Assembly: GCA_001768515.1 (NCBI GenBank)
Contig: MEOA01000019.1
Location: 1 to 64,000, forward strand
Reading direction: 5' to 3'
Length of the DNA: 64,000 bases
From: Bacteroidetes bacterium GWE2_42_24
Lineage (GTDB): Bacteria > Bacteroidota > Bacteroidia > Bacteroidales > TTA-H9
Both the position numbers and the translations under genes were made by a program. The notes beneath the pieces were generated by a model. It saw only the letters and a program-made list of their open reading frames with translations. It ran no database searches and was not told the DNA's origin. This document shows positions 1 through 7,388 of the stretch, piece after piece. Every line of letters begins with the position of its first letter. Position 1 is the stretch's first letter.

Positions 1-90
1 TGACAGACATAAATTTCTTTCTCTTCAGGCTTACTAAACTGTATGCTTAATATTACTCGCCCCCAGGTTTTGGTTGTGATCCATCAGTAC

Positions 91-714
91 TCATTTTCTA
101 ACGAATGTTTCAATACTTTGCTTTAGAGATGGCCTGTCGGTTGACGAAAACAAGACCCTGCACGTATGATTCTCCAACAGACTGAATATCTTTTCCAGAT
201 CACGAAACAATCCTTTATCACATATAACGTCAACATCATCAACAATGAAAATTCCGAATTGGCTGGCGGAGGTGTTACCAACACGAAGGTGAACCAATAA
301 CCTGTCAGGTGTTGTTACAATGATATTCGGCTCCTGTCGCAACCGCTCAGTACGATTTTTAAACAAGCGGGCATCGCTGGTCGGGTATAGCGGCAAGACC
401 TTCAGCGGGTCATAAGAAGGCATCACGGCTAATGATGAGATGATTCGCTTCACTTCTCTTTCAGATTCTACCGCCATCACCATACACGAAGCGATGCTGC
501 CTCCAGCCTTGCTCATCGTCCAGGCTGCCGCCAGCAGGGCCGCGGTTGTTTTTCCATGTCCTGAAGGGCAAACCACCACTAAATCATGTGCTTTTGCAAT
601 CGCGTTGAGAACATCATACTGAACGCTCCTCAAACCAACGATCCCGATAGCAGTCATCGCCTCCTGAAAATCAGTCCATAAGTCAGCTACAGGTTGATTG
701 AATTGAAGAGTCAT
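91..714 (-). CDS. Single-domain DEAD/DEAH-type helicase-like ATPase
   Basis: 207 residues equal to only the first RecA-like domain of a superfamily 2 helicase. Visible motifs are the P-loop at residues 49-57 (CPSGHGKTT), a motif Ib-like TTPDRLL at 134-140, a Walker B at 158-162 that reads VDDVD where DEAD-box proteins have DEAD, and motif III SST at 190-192. The second RecA domain (motifs IV-VI) is absent, and the chain stops cleanly with TGA, so this is either a stand-alone NTPase domain or a truncated helicase. It starts 8 bp after the aromatic amino acid hydroxylase stop and is probably co-transcribed as the last visible gene of the tyrosine operon. Beyond its stop, a minus-strand ATG near position 10 could begin another gene, but only three codons are in the window. 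A role in RNA unwinding is unproven. Confidence 0.75.
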   Translation of the reverse strand: MTLQFNQPVADLWTDFQEAMTAIGIVGLRSVQYDVLNAIAKAHDLVVVCPSGHGKTTAALLAAAWTMSKAGGSIASCMVMAVESEREVKRIISSLAVMPSYDPLKVLPLYPTSDARLFKNRTERLRQEPNIIVTTPDRLLVHLRVGNTSASQFGIFIVDDVDVICDKGLFRDLEKIFSLLENHTCRVLFSSTDRPSLKQSIETFVRK

Positions 715-722
715 AGCGGTAT

Positions 723-2483
723 TCAGGCAGAACCGACAGGGTGGCTATTTTTTTCATACAACAAAGAGAGACCATCAGCGATAAGCTTTGCCAGTGAAGG
801 CTTCTCAATGGCAAGACTATTCAGTACCTTAAGTATTTCAGCCTGCACTTCATATGCTACATCGGCTACCAAGGCTGTTTCAAGCAAACCCACTGAGCAC
901 AACCAATCATCAGGGAAGCTGGTTTTAAGTGATCGCCAAAGGTCAGAAACCAATTCTTCGGTAGCTTTACCGCTCCGCAAAGTACGCATGCCTTCATAGA
1001 TAGCATGGAGTTGTCTGGCTTCGGCAGTATATTGAATTTTATGAGTCTTCTCGGCAGGAACCGGGAAACTGAATTCATAAGCCTCCGGATCTGCCGGACC
1101 AGGAAAGGCGGAAACAATCAGATTACCGATAGCCATGTCATACATTCCCCAATCGGGATGAAAGAGTGTCTGTTCCTGATAAGTTACAAGGCAATCCGAG
1201 AAGGTGATCATCTGAAGTTTGCCATCATGATGAAGGATCCGTTCCACCTTGCCCTTTACAAAAATACCTGATTCAAATTCAATGGCAACTTGCTCCCCGG
1301 GCTCGGGAATCCTGCCGGAAAAGGGAGCCCCGTTATGCAATCCTGATGATTTTTCATTGATCTTCCATTTTCCGACCGGAGAACCAAACCCCAGGTTATG
1401 ATACCGTTTAGAATGCCCTTCTAATTCTATTCCTTCAACCGACAGGCTCGTTGGCCCGGTTGTCCTGACGTAGACAGGCTGACCATCATGCCCTATCACA
1501 CTGGTGAATATACCCGACACCTGCACTCCGCCTGCCCATTCGCATGTAGCTACATTTTCGGAGGCAATGGCCATTTCCACACCATAGAGCCCTCCCCTTC
1601 GCCAGGCCATCGTATCGGCAAATATCTCCAACACCTCAGTCAGGGTTGCGAAATCAGGGGTAACATACAATTGAGGCTGCGGCTCAGTAATATCGAATCC
1701 CTGCCAGGCAGCTGCAATGGAATAGGGAATCTTTTTGACCGTGGGCTGCAGACAGTAAAAACTTTCGGCGATTGAAGACAGCAGCCCTGCTCCATATATC
1801 TTTGGGCAATCAATGGCTCCAATGAGTCCGTATTCTACCGTCCACCAGTGAAGGTTTCGGAGCAGCGCCAGTTCTGATGCAGGATTACCTGCCTTTGCAA
1901 GCTTATCCATCTGTTCATTTGCCAGCCTGACTTGTTCAGGGTCAGAATAAGGATCTGCTTTCAGAATAGAGAGGTGCCTGATGGCTTCATAAATCCGGTT
2001 GTCGTTAACCGATGGAAAAGCCTTTCGCCCAATTTCTCCGAACCGCTTGAGGTAAGCAGCATATTCAGGATCGGCGATAATGGGCGCATGACCTGCTGCC
2101 TCATGAATGATGTCAGGGGCAGGCGTATAGCCAATCTGTCCGACCGGGCGAATATCGGCAGCAATAACCAGCACATTATAAGCCTGAAATTCCATAAAGG
2201 CAGATGGAGGAATAAAACCATCCACAGCTACTGCAGCCCAGCCAATTTCCTTCAGAATACGGTTCATGCCATACATATGAGGAATTTCGTTGATACTGAT
2301 ACCAGTTTTGCGAAGACCTTCGAGATAGCTTCCATGTGATTTTCCATCCAGAAAGTGAATATTCTGCCGCATGACATACCTCCACAGTTCATGATCCTGC
2401 GCAGTATATTCATGGTAAGGTTGTTCAACTACCAGGCTTAGCAGATGCTTCGGCAGCTTATGGAGTATTTCATTCATTTCCAT
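723..2483 (-). CDS. phhA: Aromatic amino acid hydroxylase (phenylalanine 4-monooxygenase type) with long C-terminal extension
   Basis: Iron- and pterin-dependent hydroxylase that would convert phenylalanine to tyrosine at the head of the pathway encoded upstream in the same cluster. The catalytic domain covers about residues 1-310. The iron ligands are in HEAAGH (H127, H132) and in WWTVEYG (E217), followed by the family block KIYGAGLLSS around 228-237. Bacterial phenylalanine hydroxylases are usually 260-300 residues, but this protein has 586. The extra ~275 C-terminal residues match no domain I recognise. The N-terminal ACT domain of animal enzymes is missing. The neighbours (HPPD, homogentisate dioxygenase, fumarylacetoacetase) make a catabolic role very likely. 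Substrate choice (Phe versus Tyr or Trp) cannot be fixed from sequence, although context favours Phe. Confidence 0.9.
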   Translation of the reverse strand: MEMNEILHKLPKHLLSLVVEQPYHEYTAQDHELWRYVMRQNIHFLDGKSHGSYLEGLRKTGISINEIPHMYGMNRILKEIGWAAVAVDGFIPPSAFMEFQAYNVLVIAADIRPVGQIGYTPAPDIIHEAAGHAPIIADPEYAAYLKRFGEIGRKAFPSVNDNRIYEAIRHLSILKADPYSDPEQVRLANEQMDKLAKAGNPASELALLRNLHWWTVEYGLIGAIDCPKIYGAGLLSSIAESFYCLQPTVKKIPYSIAAAWQGFDITEPQPQLYVTPDFATLTEVLEIFADTMAWRRGGLYGVEMAIASENVATCEWAGGVQVSGIFTSVIGHDGQPVYVRTTGPTSLSVEGIELEGHSKRYHNLGFGSPVGKWKINEKSSGLHNGAPFSGRIPEPGEQVAIEFESGIFVKGKVERILHHDGKLQMITFSDCLVTYQEQTLFHPDWGMYDMAIGNLIVSAFPGPADPEAYEFSFPVPAEKTHKIQYTAEARQLHAIYEGMRTLRSGKATEELVSDLWRSLKTSFPDDWLCSVGLLETALVADVAYEVQAEILKVLNSLAIEKPSLAKLIADGLSLLYEKNSHPVGSA

Positions 2484-2510
2484 AACAATGGTCAGATTTT
2501 GGTTTTAACA

Positions 2511-3419
2511 CTATGGACTTATCATCAGCACAGTCAATGCACCGGGCAGGTCACCATCGTCAATTTTTAATCTTGCAAGTTTTTGAAGTGCTAAAGCACG
2601 TTCATCAGTCGTATCATTCTGTTTGAAGATGGCCACTACAGCATCTGAGAGTTGTGCTTCAGCCACCGCTGATTCTGAAGGCAGCGTTTTCAGATTACCT
2701 AATCGGCCGAGGTCATTACCTGTCAATATGTGGCTAAGCCTGACAAGCTCAGGGAGGCTGTCGATTCCAATACCGGGAGTGCTGAGAGGTTTTTCAACGG
2801 AGAAGACGGCATTACCCGAAGCCCTGCAATAAAAATCACCGCCAAGCCGGCCAACAAGATCAATTTTATGGGGGTCGATGTTTCCGTTTGAATCGAGTAT
2901 GGATTCATCGATATGAATGGCCACAATCCTGCAGATCACAAGGTTTCCGGCTGCAGCCTGATCGCCGGTTTCAATAATCTGCAACACCCTGCATTCAAAC
3001 TGAACAGGAGATTCAGCAACACGTAAAGGTTTCACCAACTCTGAAGGTTCCATTGTAAAACCTGCCTTCTCAAACTCATTGACTCCTTTCGGAAAATCAG
3101 AGCTTGCCAGGCTAATCTGCTGCACCATACCATAGGTTACTACATTAATAACTACCTCGTCGACCAGTTTCAGATTTTCATAGGTATGTTTGGTGGTATT
3201 ATCACGCCCCTTTCGGGCAGGTGAGAAGATCAGAATGGGAGGATTTGATCCAAAGGCATTGAAGAAGCTGAAAGGCGAAAGATTTGGATTTCCGTCAGGA
3301 TCAACAGTACTGGCAAGAGCAATCGGACGGGGTCCCACAGCTCCTGTAAGGATGTGTGCCATCTCAGGAATGGAAAGGTCGCCGGGACGCAGGTGAAGCC
3401 TTTTCATATTGTATTTCAT
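2511..3419 (-). CDS. Flavin reductase family protein (FMN-binding split barrel)
   Basis: 302 residues. The first ~200 resemble the DIM6/NTAB flavin reductase family: an early MAHILTGAVGPRPIALAST segment, then a segment ending in SPFSFFNAFGSNPP, and later FECRVLQIIETGD and a core rich in beta strands. Family members bind FMN and reduce flavins or act as FMN-dependent oxidoreductases. The last ~90 residues form a separate helical tail. The start codon overlaps the fumarylacetoacetase stop (3416-3419), which indicates translational coupling within the tyrosine catabolic operon. None of the textbook steps from phenylalanine to fumarate and acetoacetate needs a flavin reductase, so its substrate is open. 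It may recycle a cofactor or handle a shunt product. Family assignment is good; specific function is unknown. Confidence 0.85.
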   Translation of the reverse strand: MKYNMKRLHLRPGDLSIPEMAHILTGAVGPRPIALASTVDPDGNPNLSPFSFFNAFGSNPPILIFSPARKGRDNTTKHTYENLKLVDEVVINVVTYGMVQQISLASSDFPKGVNEFEKAGFTMEPSELVKPLRVAESPVQFECRVLQIIETGDQAAAGNLVICRIVAIHIDESILDSNGNIDPHKIDLVGRLGGDFYCRASGNAVFSVEKPLSTPGIGIDSLPELVRLSHILTGNDLGRLGNLKTLPSESAVAEAQLSDAVVAIFKQNDTTDERALALQKLARLKIDDGDLPGALTVLMISP

Positions 3420-4696
3420 TTGACAGGCAAAATCTTTGTAATCGCTTCACCGAAACCAATACGAACACCATCCTTCATGGCATAGCCTCTCAGAATGATG
3501 GTATCGTTGTCGTTTATAAAAGTGCGTTCAGTTCCATCAGTCATCTTCAACGGTTTTGTCCCTTTCCAGGCGAGTTCAAGCAATGAACCATAAGAACCGG
3601 GTACTGGTCCGCTAATGGTACCTGAACCATACAGGTCACCAACGTTAATATTACACCCGTTGACAGTCTGGTGGGCAAGTTGCTGTGCCATGTTCCAGTA
3701 CATATACCGAAAATTGGAACGGCTGATGGTGGTCTCCTCTGACTGATCGGGCTTAAGTGCTACCTCAAGGTTGATATCATAGCTTTTCCTTCCGGCAAAG
3801 CGAAGATATGGTAATGGCATCGGTTCCTGCACTGGCCCGTCTGTCCTGAAGGGCTCCAGTGCATCGAGGGTAACGATCCATGGAGAGACAACAGAACCGA
3901 AATTTTTAGCCAGAAAAGGCCCCAAAGGAACATATTCCCAACGCTGAATGTCGCGTGCCGACAGGTCGTTGAACAACACCAGTCCAAAAATATGATCTTC
4001 AGCCTCATCAATAGTTATCGAGTCACCAAGACTGGTCTGCTTTCCGGTGACAAAAGCCATCTCCAATTCAAAATCAACCTGCCGGCTGGGGCCAAATACA
4101 GGGAATTCATCCTGATCGGTTTTGGTCTGCCCCTTAGGGCGGTGGATAGCTGTTCCGGACACCACGATTGAAGAACTCCGTCCGTGATAGCCCACCGGAA
4201 TATGCCGCCAGTTAGGTAAAAGTGGATTGGCAGCATCACGAAACATAATCCCTACATTCGTAGCATGCTCAAGACTGGAATAAAAATCGGTATAGTCGCC
4301 AATCATAACCGGCAGCAACATTTCTACATCCCATGCATCTAACAACGCCTCACGTCTGAGAAGTATGTTGTCGCGCAGGGATGGATTGTCGTGTCTGAAC
4401 AACCAGCTCAGGCGGTTTCTGACTGCCCGCCAGACAGGCTGACCCAACGCCATGAAGTCGTTAAGCACCGGCCTGTGAAAGACTTCAGGGTCAGCCCCTG
4501 TATCTTTCAGGTAATGATTCCTTGCCAAACTACACAGGTCGATGACTGTATCACCAATACGGGTAGCAACCACTGCACCAAATTCAGGATGACGAAACAC
4601 CCCGAATGGAATATTCTGAATCGGGAAATCGCTGTGGTCTGGTGTTTCAATCCATGACTTTAAAGAACAATCGTTGGCCTCAATTATTACTGACAT
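3416..4696 (-). CDS. fahA: Fumarylacetoacetase
   Basis: Last enzyme of tyrosine catabolism, hydrolysing 4-fumarylacetoacetate to fumarate and acetoacetate in the cytoplasm. The length of 426 residues is normal for the family. The divalent-metal ligands and catalytic residues of the mouse enzyme can be seen in conserved context: DYTDF (D134, D137), SLEHATNVG with the likely catalytic H144, FELEMAF with E210 and E212, and FNDLSARDIQ with D244. The GYHGRSSS segment at 169-176 is also characteristic. The gene lies between HPPD, which ends 10 bp upstream at 4707, and the flavin reductase, whose start overlaps its stop. Maleylacetoacetate isomerase, which would normally feed this enzyme, is not in the window. 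Confidence 0.96.
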   Translation of the reverse strand: MSVIIEANDCSLKSWIETPDHSDFPIQNIPFGVFRHPEFGAVVATRIGDTVIDLCSLARNHYLKDTGADPEVFHRPVLNDFMALGQPVWRAVRNRLSWLFRHDNPSLRDNILLRREALLDAWDVEMLLPVMIGDYTDFYSSLEHATNVGIMFRDAANPLLPNWRHIPVGYHGRSSSIVVSGTAIHRPKGQTKTDQDEFPVFGPSRQVDFELEMAFVTGKQTSLGDSITIDEAEDHIFGLVLFNDLSARDIQRWEYVPLGPFLAKNFGSVVSPWIVTLDALEPFRTDGPVQEPMPLPYLRFAGRKSYDINLEVALKPDQSEETTISRSNFRYMYWNMAQQLAHQTVNGCNINVGDLYGSGTISGPVPGSYGSLLELAWKGTKPLKMTDGTERTFINDNDTIILRGYAMKDGVRIGFGEAITKILPVK

Positions 4697-4706
4697 TTGT
4701 ATTATT

Positions 4707-5816
4707 TTATAATGTACCTCTGCTTTGCTGTTCCAGTTCTATAGCTTCGAATAAGGCCCTGAAATTCCCCTTACCAAAGGACCTGGCTCCTTTACGCTGG
4801 ATGATCTCATAAAACAGGGTGGGACGGTCTTCAACGGGCTTGGTAAAAATCTGCAGCAGGTACCCTTCATCGTCGCGGTCAACCAGAATGCCTAAGTCGC
4901 TAAGAGGTTTCAGCTCCTCATCTATCGATCCGACACGATCAGGTACTGTATCGTAATAGGCAGCAGGAACCTTTAAGAACTCAACGCCCCTGCTCTTTAG
5001 GGCTGTAACAGTTTCAATGATATTATCGGTTGCTAAAGCCGCATGCTGGACTCCAGGTGACCTGTAAAAGTCGAGATACTCTTCGATCTGTGATTTCTTT
5101 TTTCCTTCGGCCGGTTCATTCAGCGGGAATTTTATCTTCAGGTTACTGTTAGCCATCACTTTACTCATCAATGCGGTGTATTCTGTCGAGATGTCTTTGT
5201 CGTCAAACGACACAAGCTGTGTAAACCCCATCACCCGGGAATAAAATTCAGACCACACATTCATCTCATTCCAGCCTACATTGCCCACCATGTGATCAAC
5301 GTATTTCAATCCAACAGAAGCAGGTTTGTACACGGGATCCCATTTAATGTATCCGGGCATAAATACACCATGGTAATTTTTACGTTCGACAAATAGATGT
5401 ACTGTTTCGCCATAAGTATAGATGCCGGCAGTAATTACTACCCCATTCTGATCCTCATGAACCATTGGTTCCTGATACACTTTGGCGCCTCGTTTTGTGG
5501 TCTCTTCAAACGATTTTCGTGCATCATCCACCCAAAGGGCAATAACTTTAACACCATCGCCATGAAGCTTACAATGCGTTGCCACAGCAGATTCAGGAAC
5601 AAGGGCAGAAGTAAAGACAAAAGTAATTTTGCCTTGTTTTAACACGTACGAAGCCTTGTCTTTTAATCCTGTTTCGAGTCCTGCATAGGCCAATGGCTGA
5701 AAGCCAAATGCTGTCTGGTAATAATGAGCTGCCTGTTTGGCATTCCCCACGTAGAATTCAACATAATCGGTACCATTGATTGGCAGAAAGTCTGCACCTG
5801 TTTCTTTTATATTCAT
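4707..5816 (-). CDS. hppD: 4-hydroxyphenylpyruvate dioxygenase
   Basis: Non-haem Fe(II) dioxygenase converting 4-hydroxyphenylpyruvate to homogentisate. The 369-residue chain has two vicinal-oxygen-chelate halves. The expected facial triad is present: H175 in KYVDHMVGN, H258 in GVQHAALAT, and E337 in LFYEIIQR. The C-terminal RKGARSFGKGNFRALFEAIE block (about 341-360) is the family signature of the lid over the active site. It is preceded by 131 bp without a gene that contains a perfect 10-bp palindrome, GTGTTAACAC, at 5862-5871, so it may have its own control in addition to read-through from homogentisate dioxygenase. Identification is very secure. Confidence 0.97.
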   Translation of the reverse strand: MNIKETGADFLPINGTDYVEFYVGNAKQAAHYYQTAFGFQPLAYAGLETGLKDKASYVLKQGKITFVFTSALVPESAVATHCKLHGDGVKVIALWVDDARKSFEETTKRGAKVYQEPMVHEDQNGVVITAGIYTYGETVHLFVERKNYHGVFMPGYIKWDPVYKPASVGLKYVDHMVGNVGWNEMNVWSEFYSRVMGFTQLVSFDDKDISTEYTALMSKVMANSNLKIKFPLNEPAEGKKKSQIEEYLDFYRSPGVQHAALATDNIIETVTALKSRGVEFLKVPAAYYDTVPDRVGSIDEELKPLSDLGILVDRDDEGYLLQIFTKPVEDRPTLFYEIIQRKGARSFGKGNFRALFEAIELEQQSRGTL

Positions 5817-5861
5817 TTCACTTATTTACAATTTTAATATTCATTGAATTTCTTTTTAAGG

Positions 5862-5871
5862 GTGTTAACAC
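5862..5871. promoter_or_regulatory. Palindrome GTGTTAACAC upstream of hppD
   Basis: A perfect 10-bp palindrome lies about 46-55 bp upstream of the hppD start, and a second 6-bp palindrome, CACGTG, overlaps its end. Position and symmetry fit an operator for a dimeric regulator. No regulator gene is next to the operon, so this is only a candidate site. Confidence 0.3.
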
Positions 5872-5947
5872 GTGCTGATATCCGTCAGTATTAAAACATC
5901 CTTCTTAAATTATGGATTTAAAGTATTTAATCTTCATGTTTTCAGGC

Positions 5948-7105
5948 CTATTGAAGCCAGGATCGGTAATAATCGGGGTTTTCAAGAGCCAGCGCCTGCC
6001 GGGTAATCTTTAAAGGGCTGAAGGTATCGACCATGACAGCAAGTTCCTTTGTCTCTATAGCCCCTATGCTTCGCTCCACAGCCCCGGGAGCAGGCCCATG
6101 GGGTATGCCTGTCGGGTGCAGTGTAATCATCCCCTTGCGGATGTTGTTGCGACTCATAAAGTCACCGTCCACATAATAGAGAACTTCATCCGAATCAACA
6201 TTACTGTGGTTGTAAGGGGCAGGAATGCTATCAGGATGATAATCATACAACCGGGGGACGAAAGCACACATGACAAATGCGGGAGTCTCGAAGGTCTGAT
6301 GAACGGGAGGCGGTTGATGTACACGACCAGTAATGGGCTCAAAATCATAAATAGAAAACGCAAACGGATAATGGTAACCATCCCAGCCAATCAGGTCAAA
6401 AGGATGCGTGGCAAAATGATAGGGCCAGATGGTATCATTGCGTTTGATTTTCACCAGAAAGTCACCTTTTTCATCGTTGGTAACCAGATGCCGGGGTTTG
6501 CGGATATCTCTTTCACAGAAAGGGGCATGTTCAAGCAATTGTCCGGCCTTGTTCAGGTATCGTCCGGGAAACCGAAGTGGAGTATTCGACTCTATAATAA
6601 ACAACCTGTTGTCCTCACTATCAAACTGAATCTGGTAGGTTATACCCCGGGGAATCAGCAGATGATCTCCATAACCAAAGGGCAGGTCACCGTACATCGT
6701 CCTGAGAATTCCCTGCCCCCGATGGACAAACAGCATTTCATCAGCTCCTGAATTTTTGTAAAAATAACTGGTCATCGATTTACGCGGAGCTGCCAGACTG
6801 ATGTACAGGTCATTATTAATCAGAACTGGAATACGGCTATCAAGGAAGTCGTCAACCGGGGGGACTTCAAAACCATTGAAACTCCGGTGCTGCATATTGG
6901 GGTCAACAGCCACCTCTGGCGCTACCGAATAGGGTTCATCGATGTGAAGCACCATTGTAGGCGGATAGCAATGATAAACCAAGGAATAGAGATCACTAAA
7001 GCCTTCGGTCGAAACCAGTTGCTCTGCATAAAGCGAACCGTCAGGCTTCCGGAAAACAGTGTGGCGCTTACGGGGGATCTGCCCCAACGTATGATAATGT
7101 GGCAT
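5948..7105 (-). CDS. hmgA: Homogentisate 1,2-dioxygenase
   Basis: Ring-cleaving Fe(II) dioxygenase that opens homogentisate to maleylacetoacetate. The 385 residues have the two-part cupin-like form of the shorter bacterial branch. Characteristic segments are the N-terminal MPHYHTLGQIPRKRHTVFR, a central FPGRYLNKAGQL, and the C-terminal metal-site region SDEVLYYVDGDF followed by HPTGIPHGPAPGAVE, which supplies His and Glu ligands. It is the first gene of the minus-strand tyrosine cluster, and the operon promoter should lie in 7106-7330. I see no exact Bacteroidota -7 box there, only a near match (TATTTTTTG on the minus strand, one T too many). Confidence 0.95.
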   Translation of the reverse strand: MPHYHTLGQIPRKRHTVFRKPDGSLYAEQLVSTEGFSDLYSLVYHCYPPTMVLHIDEPYSVAPEVAVDPNMQHRSFNGFEVPPVDDFLDSRIPVLINNDLYISLAAPRKSMTSYFYKNSGADEMLFVHRGQGILRTMYGDLPFGYGDHLLIPRGITYQIQFDSEDNRLFIIESNTPLRFPGRYLNKAGQLLEHAPFCERDIRKPRHLVTNDEKGDFLVKIKRNDTIWPYHFATHPFDLIGWDGYHYPFAFSIYDFEPITGRVHQPPPVHQTFETPAFVMCAFVPRLYDYHPDSIPAPYNHSNVDSDEVLYYVDGDFMSRNNIRKGMITLHPTGIPHGPAPGAVERSIGAIETKELAVMVDTFSPLKITRQALALENPDYYRSWLQ

Positions 7106-7338
7106 CGGCTCGATTAGATTTAAGGTTCAGCAACATCTGTCAAAAAATAAGCAGACTTAATCAAGGAGGAAATCTGTTTCCAACTACCATTATAACAAAT
7201 AAGCATAACATATTGTTCTTTTTATTTAGAAAGATTCAACATAAAGGTCGAAGCATCTTTACAGACTATTGTTTGTCTGTGATTTAAAACAATATGTTGT
7301 TTAATAACATAAAGAAAAGTCGTACACTTGGGAAATGC

Positions 7339-7366
7339 AAAACGCCGGACATAGGCCCGGCGTTTT
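7339..7366. terminator. Hairpin terminator, downstream of the BACON protein
   Basis: The arms AAAACGCCGG and CCCGGCGTTTT form a GC-rich hairpin flanked by A on one side and T on the other. It can therefore work in both directions, and it mainly closes the minus-strand BACON gene whose stop lies at 7389. Confidence 0.75.
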
Positions 7367-7388
7367 AAAAATATAAGAGAAGGAAAAT

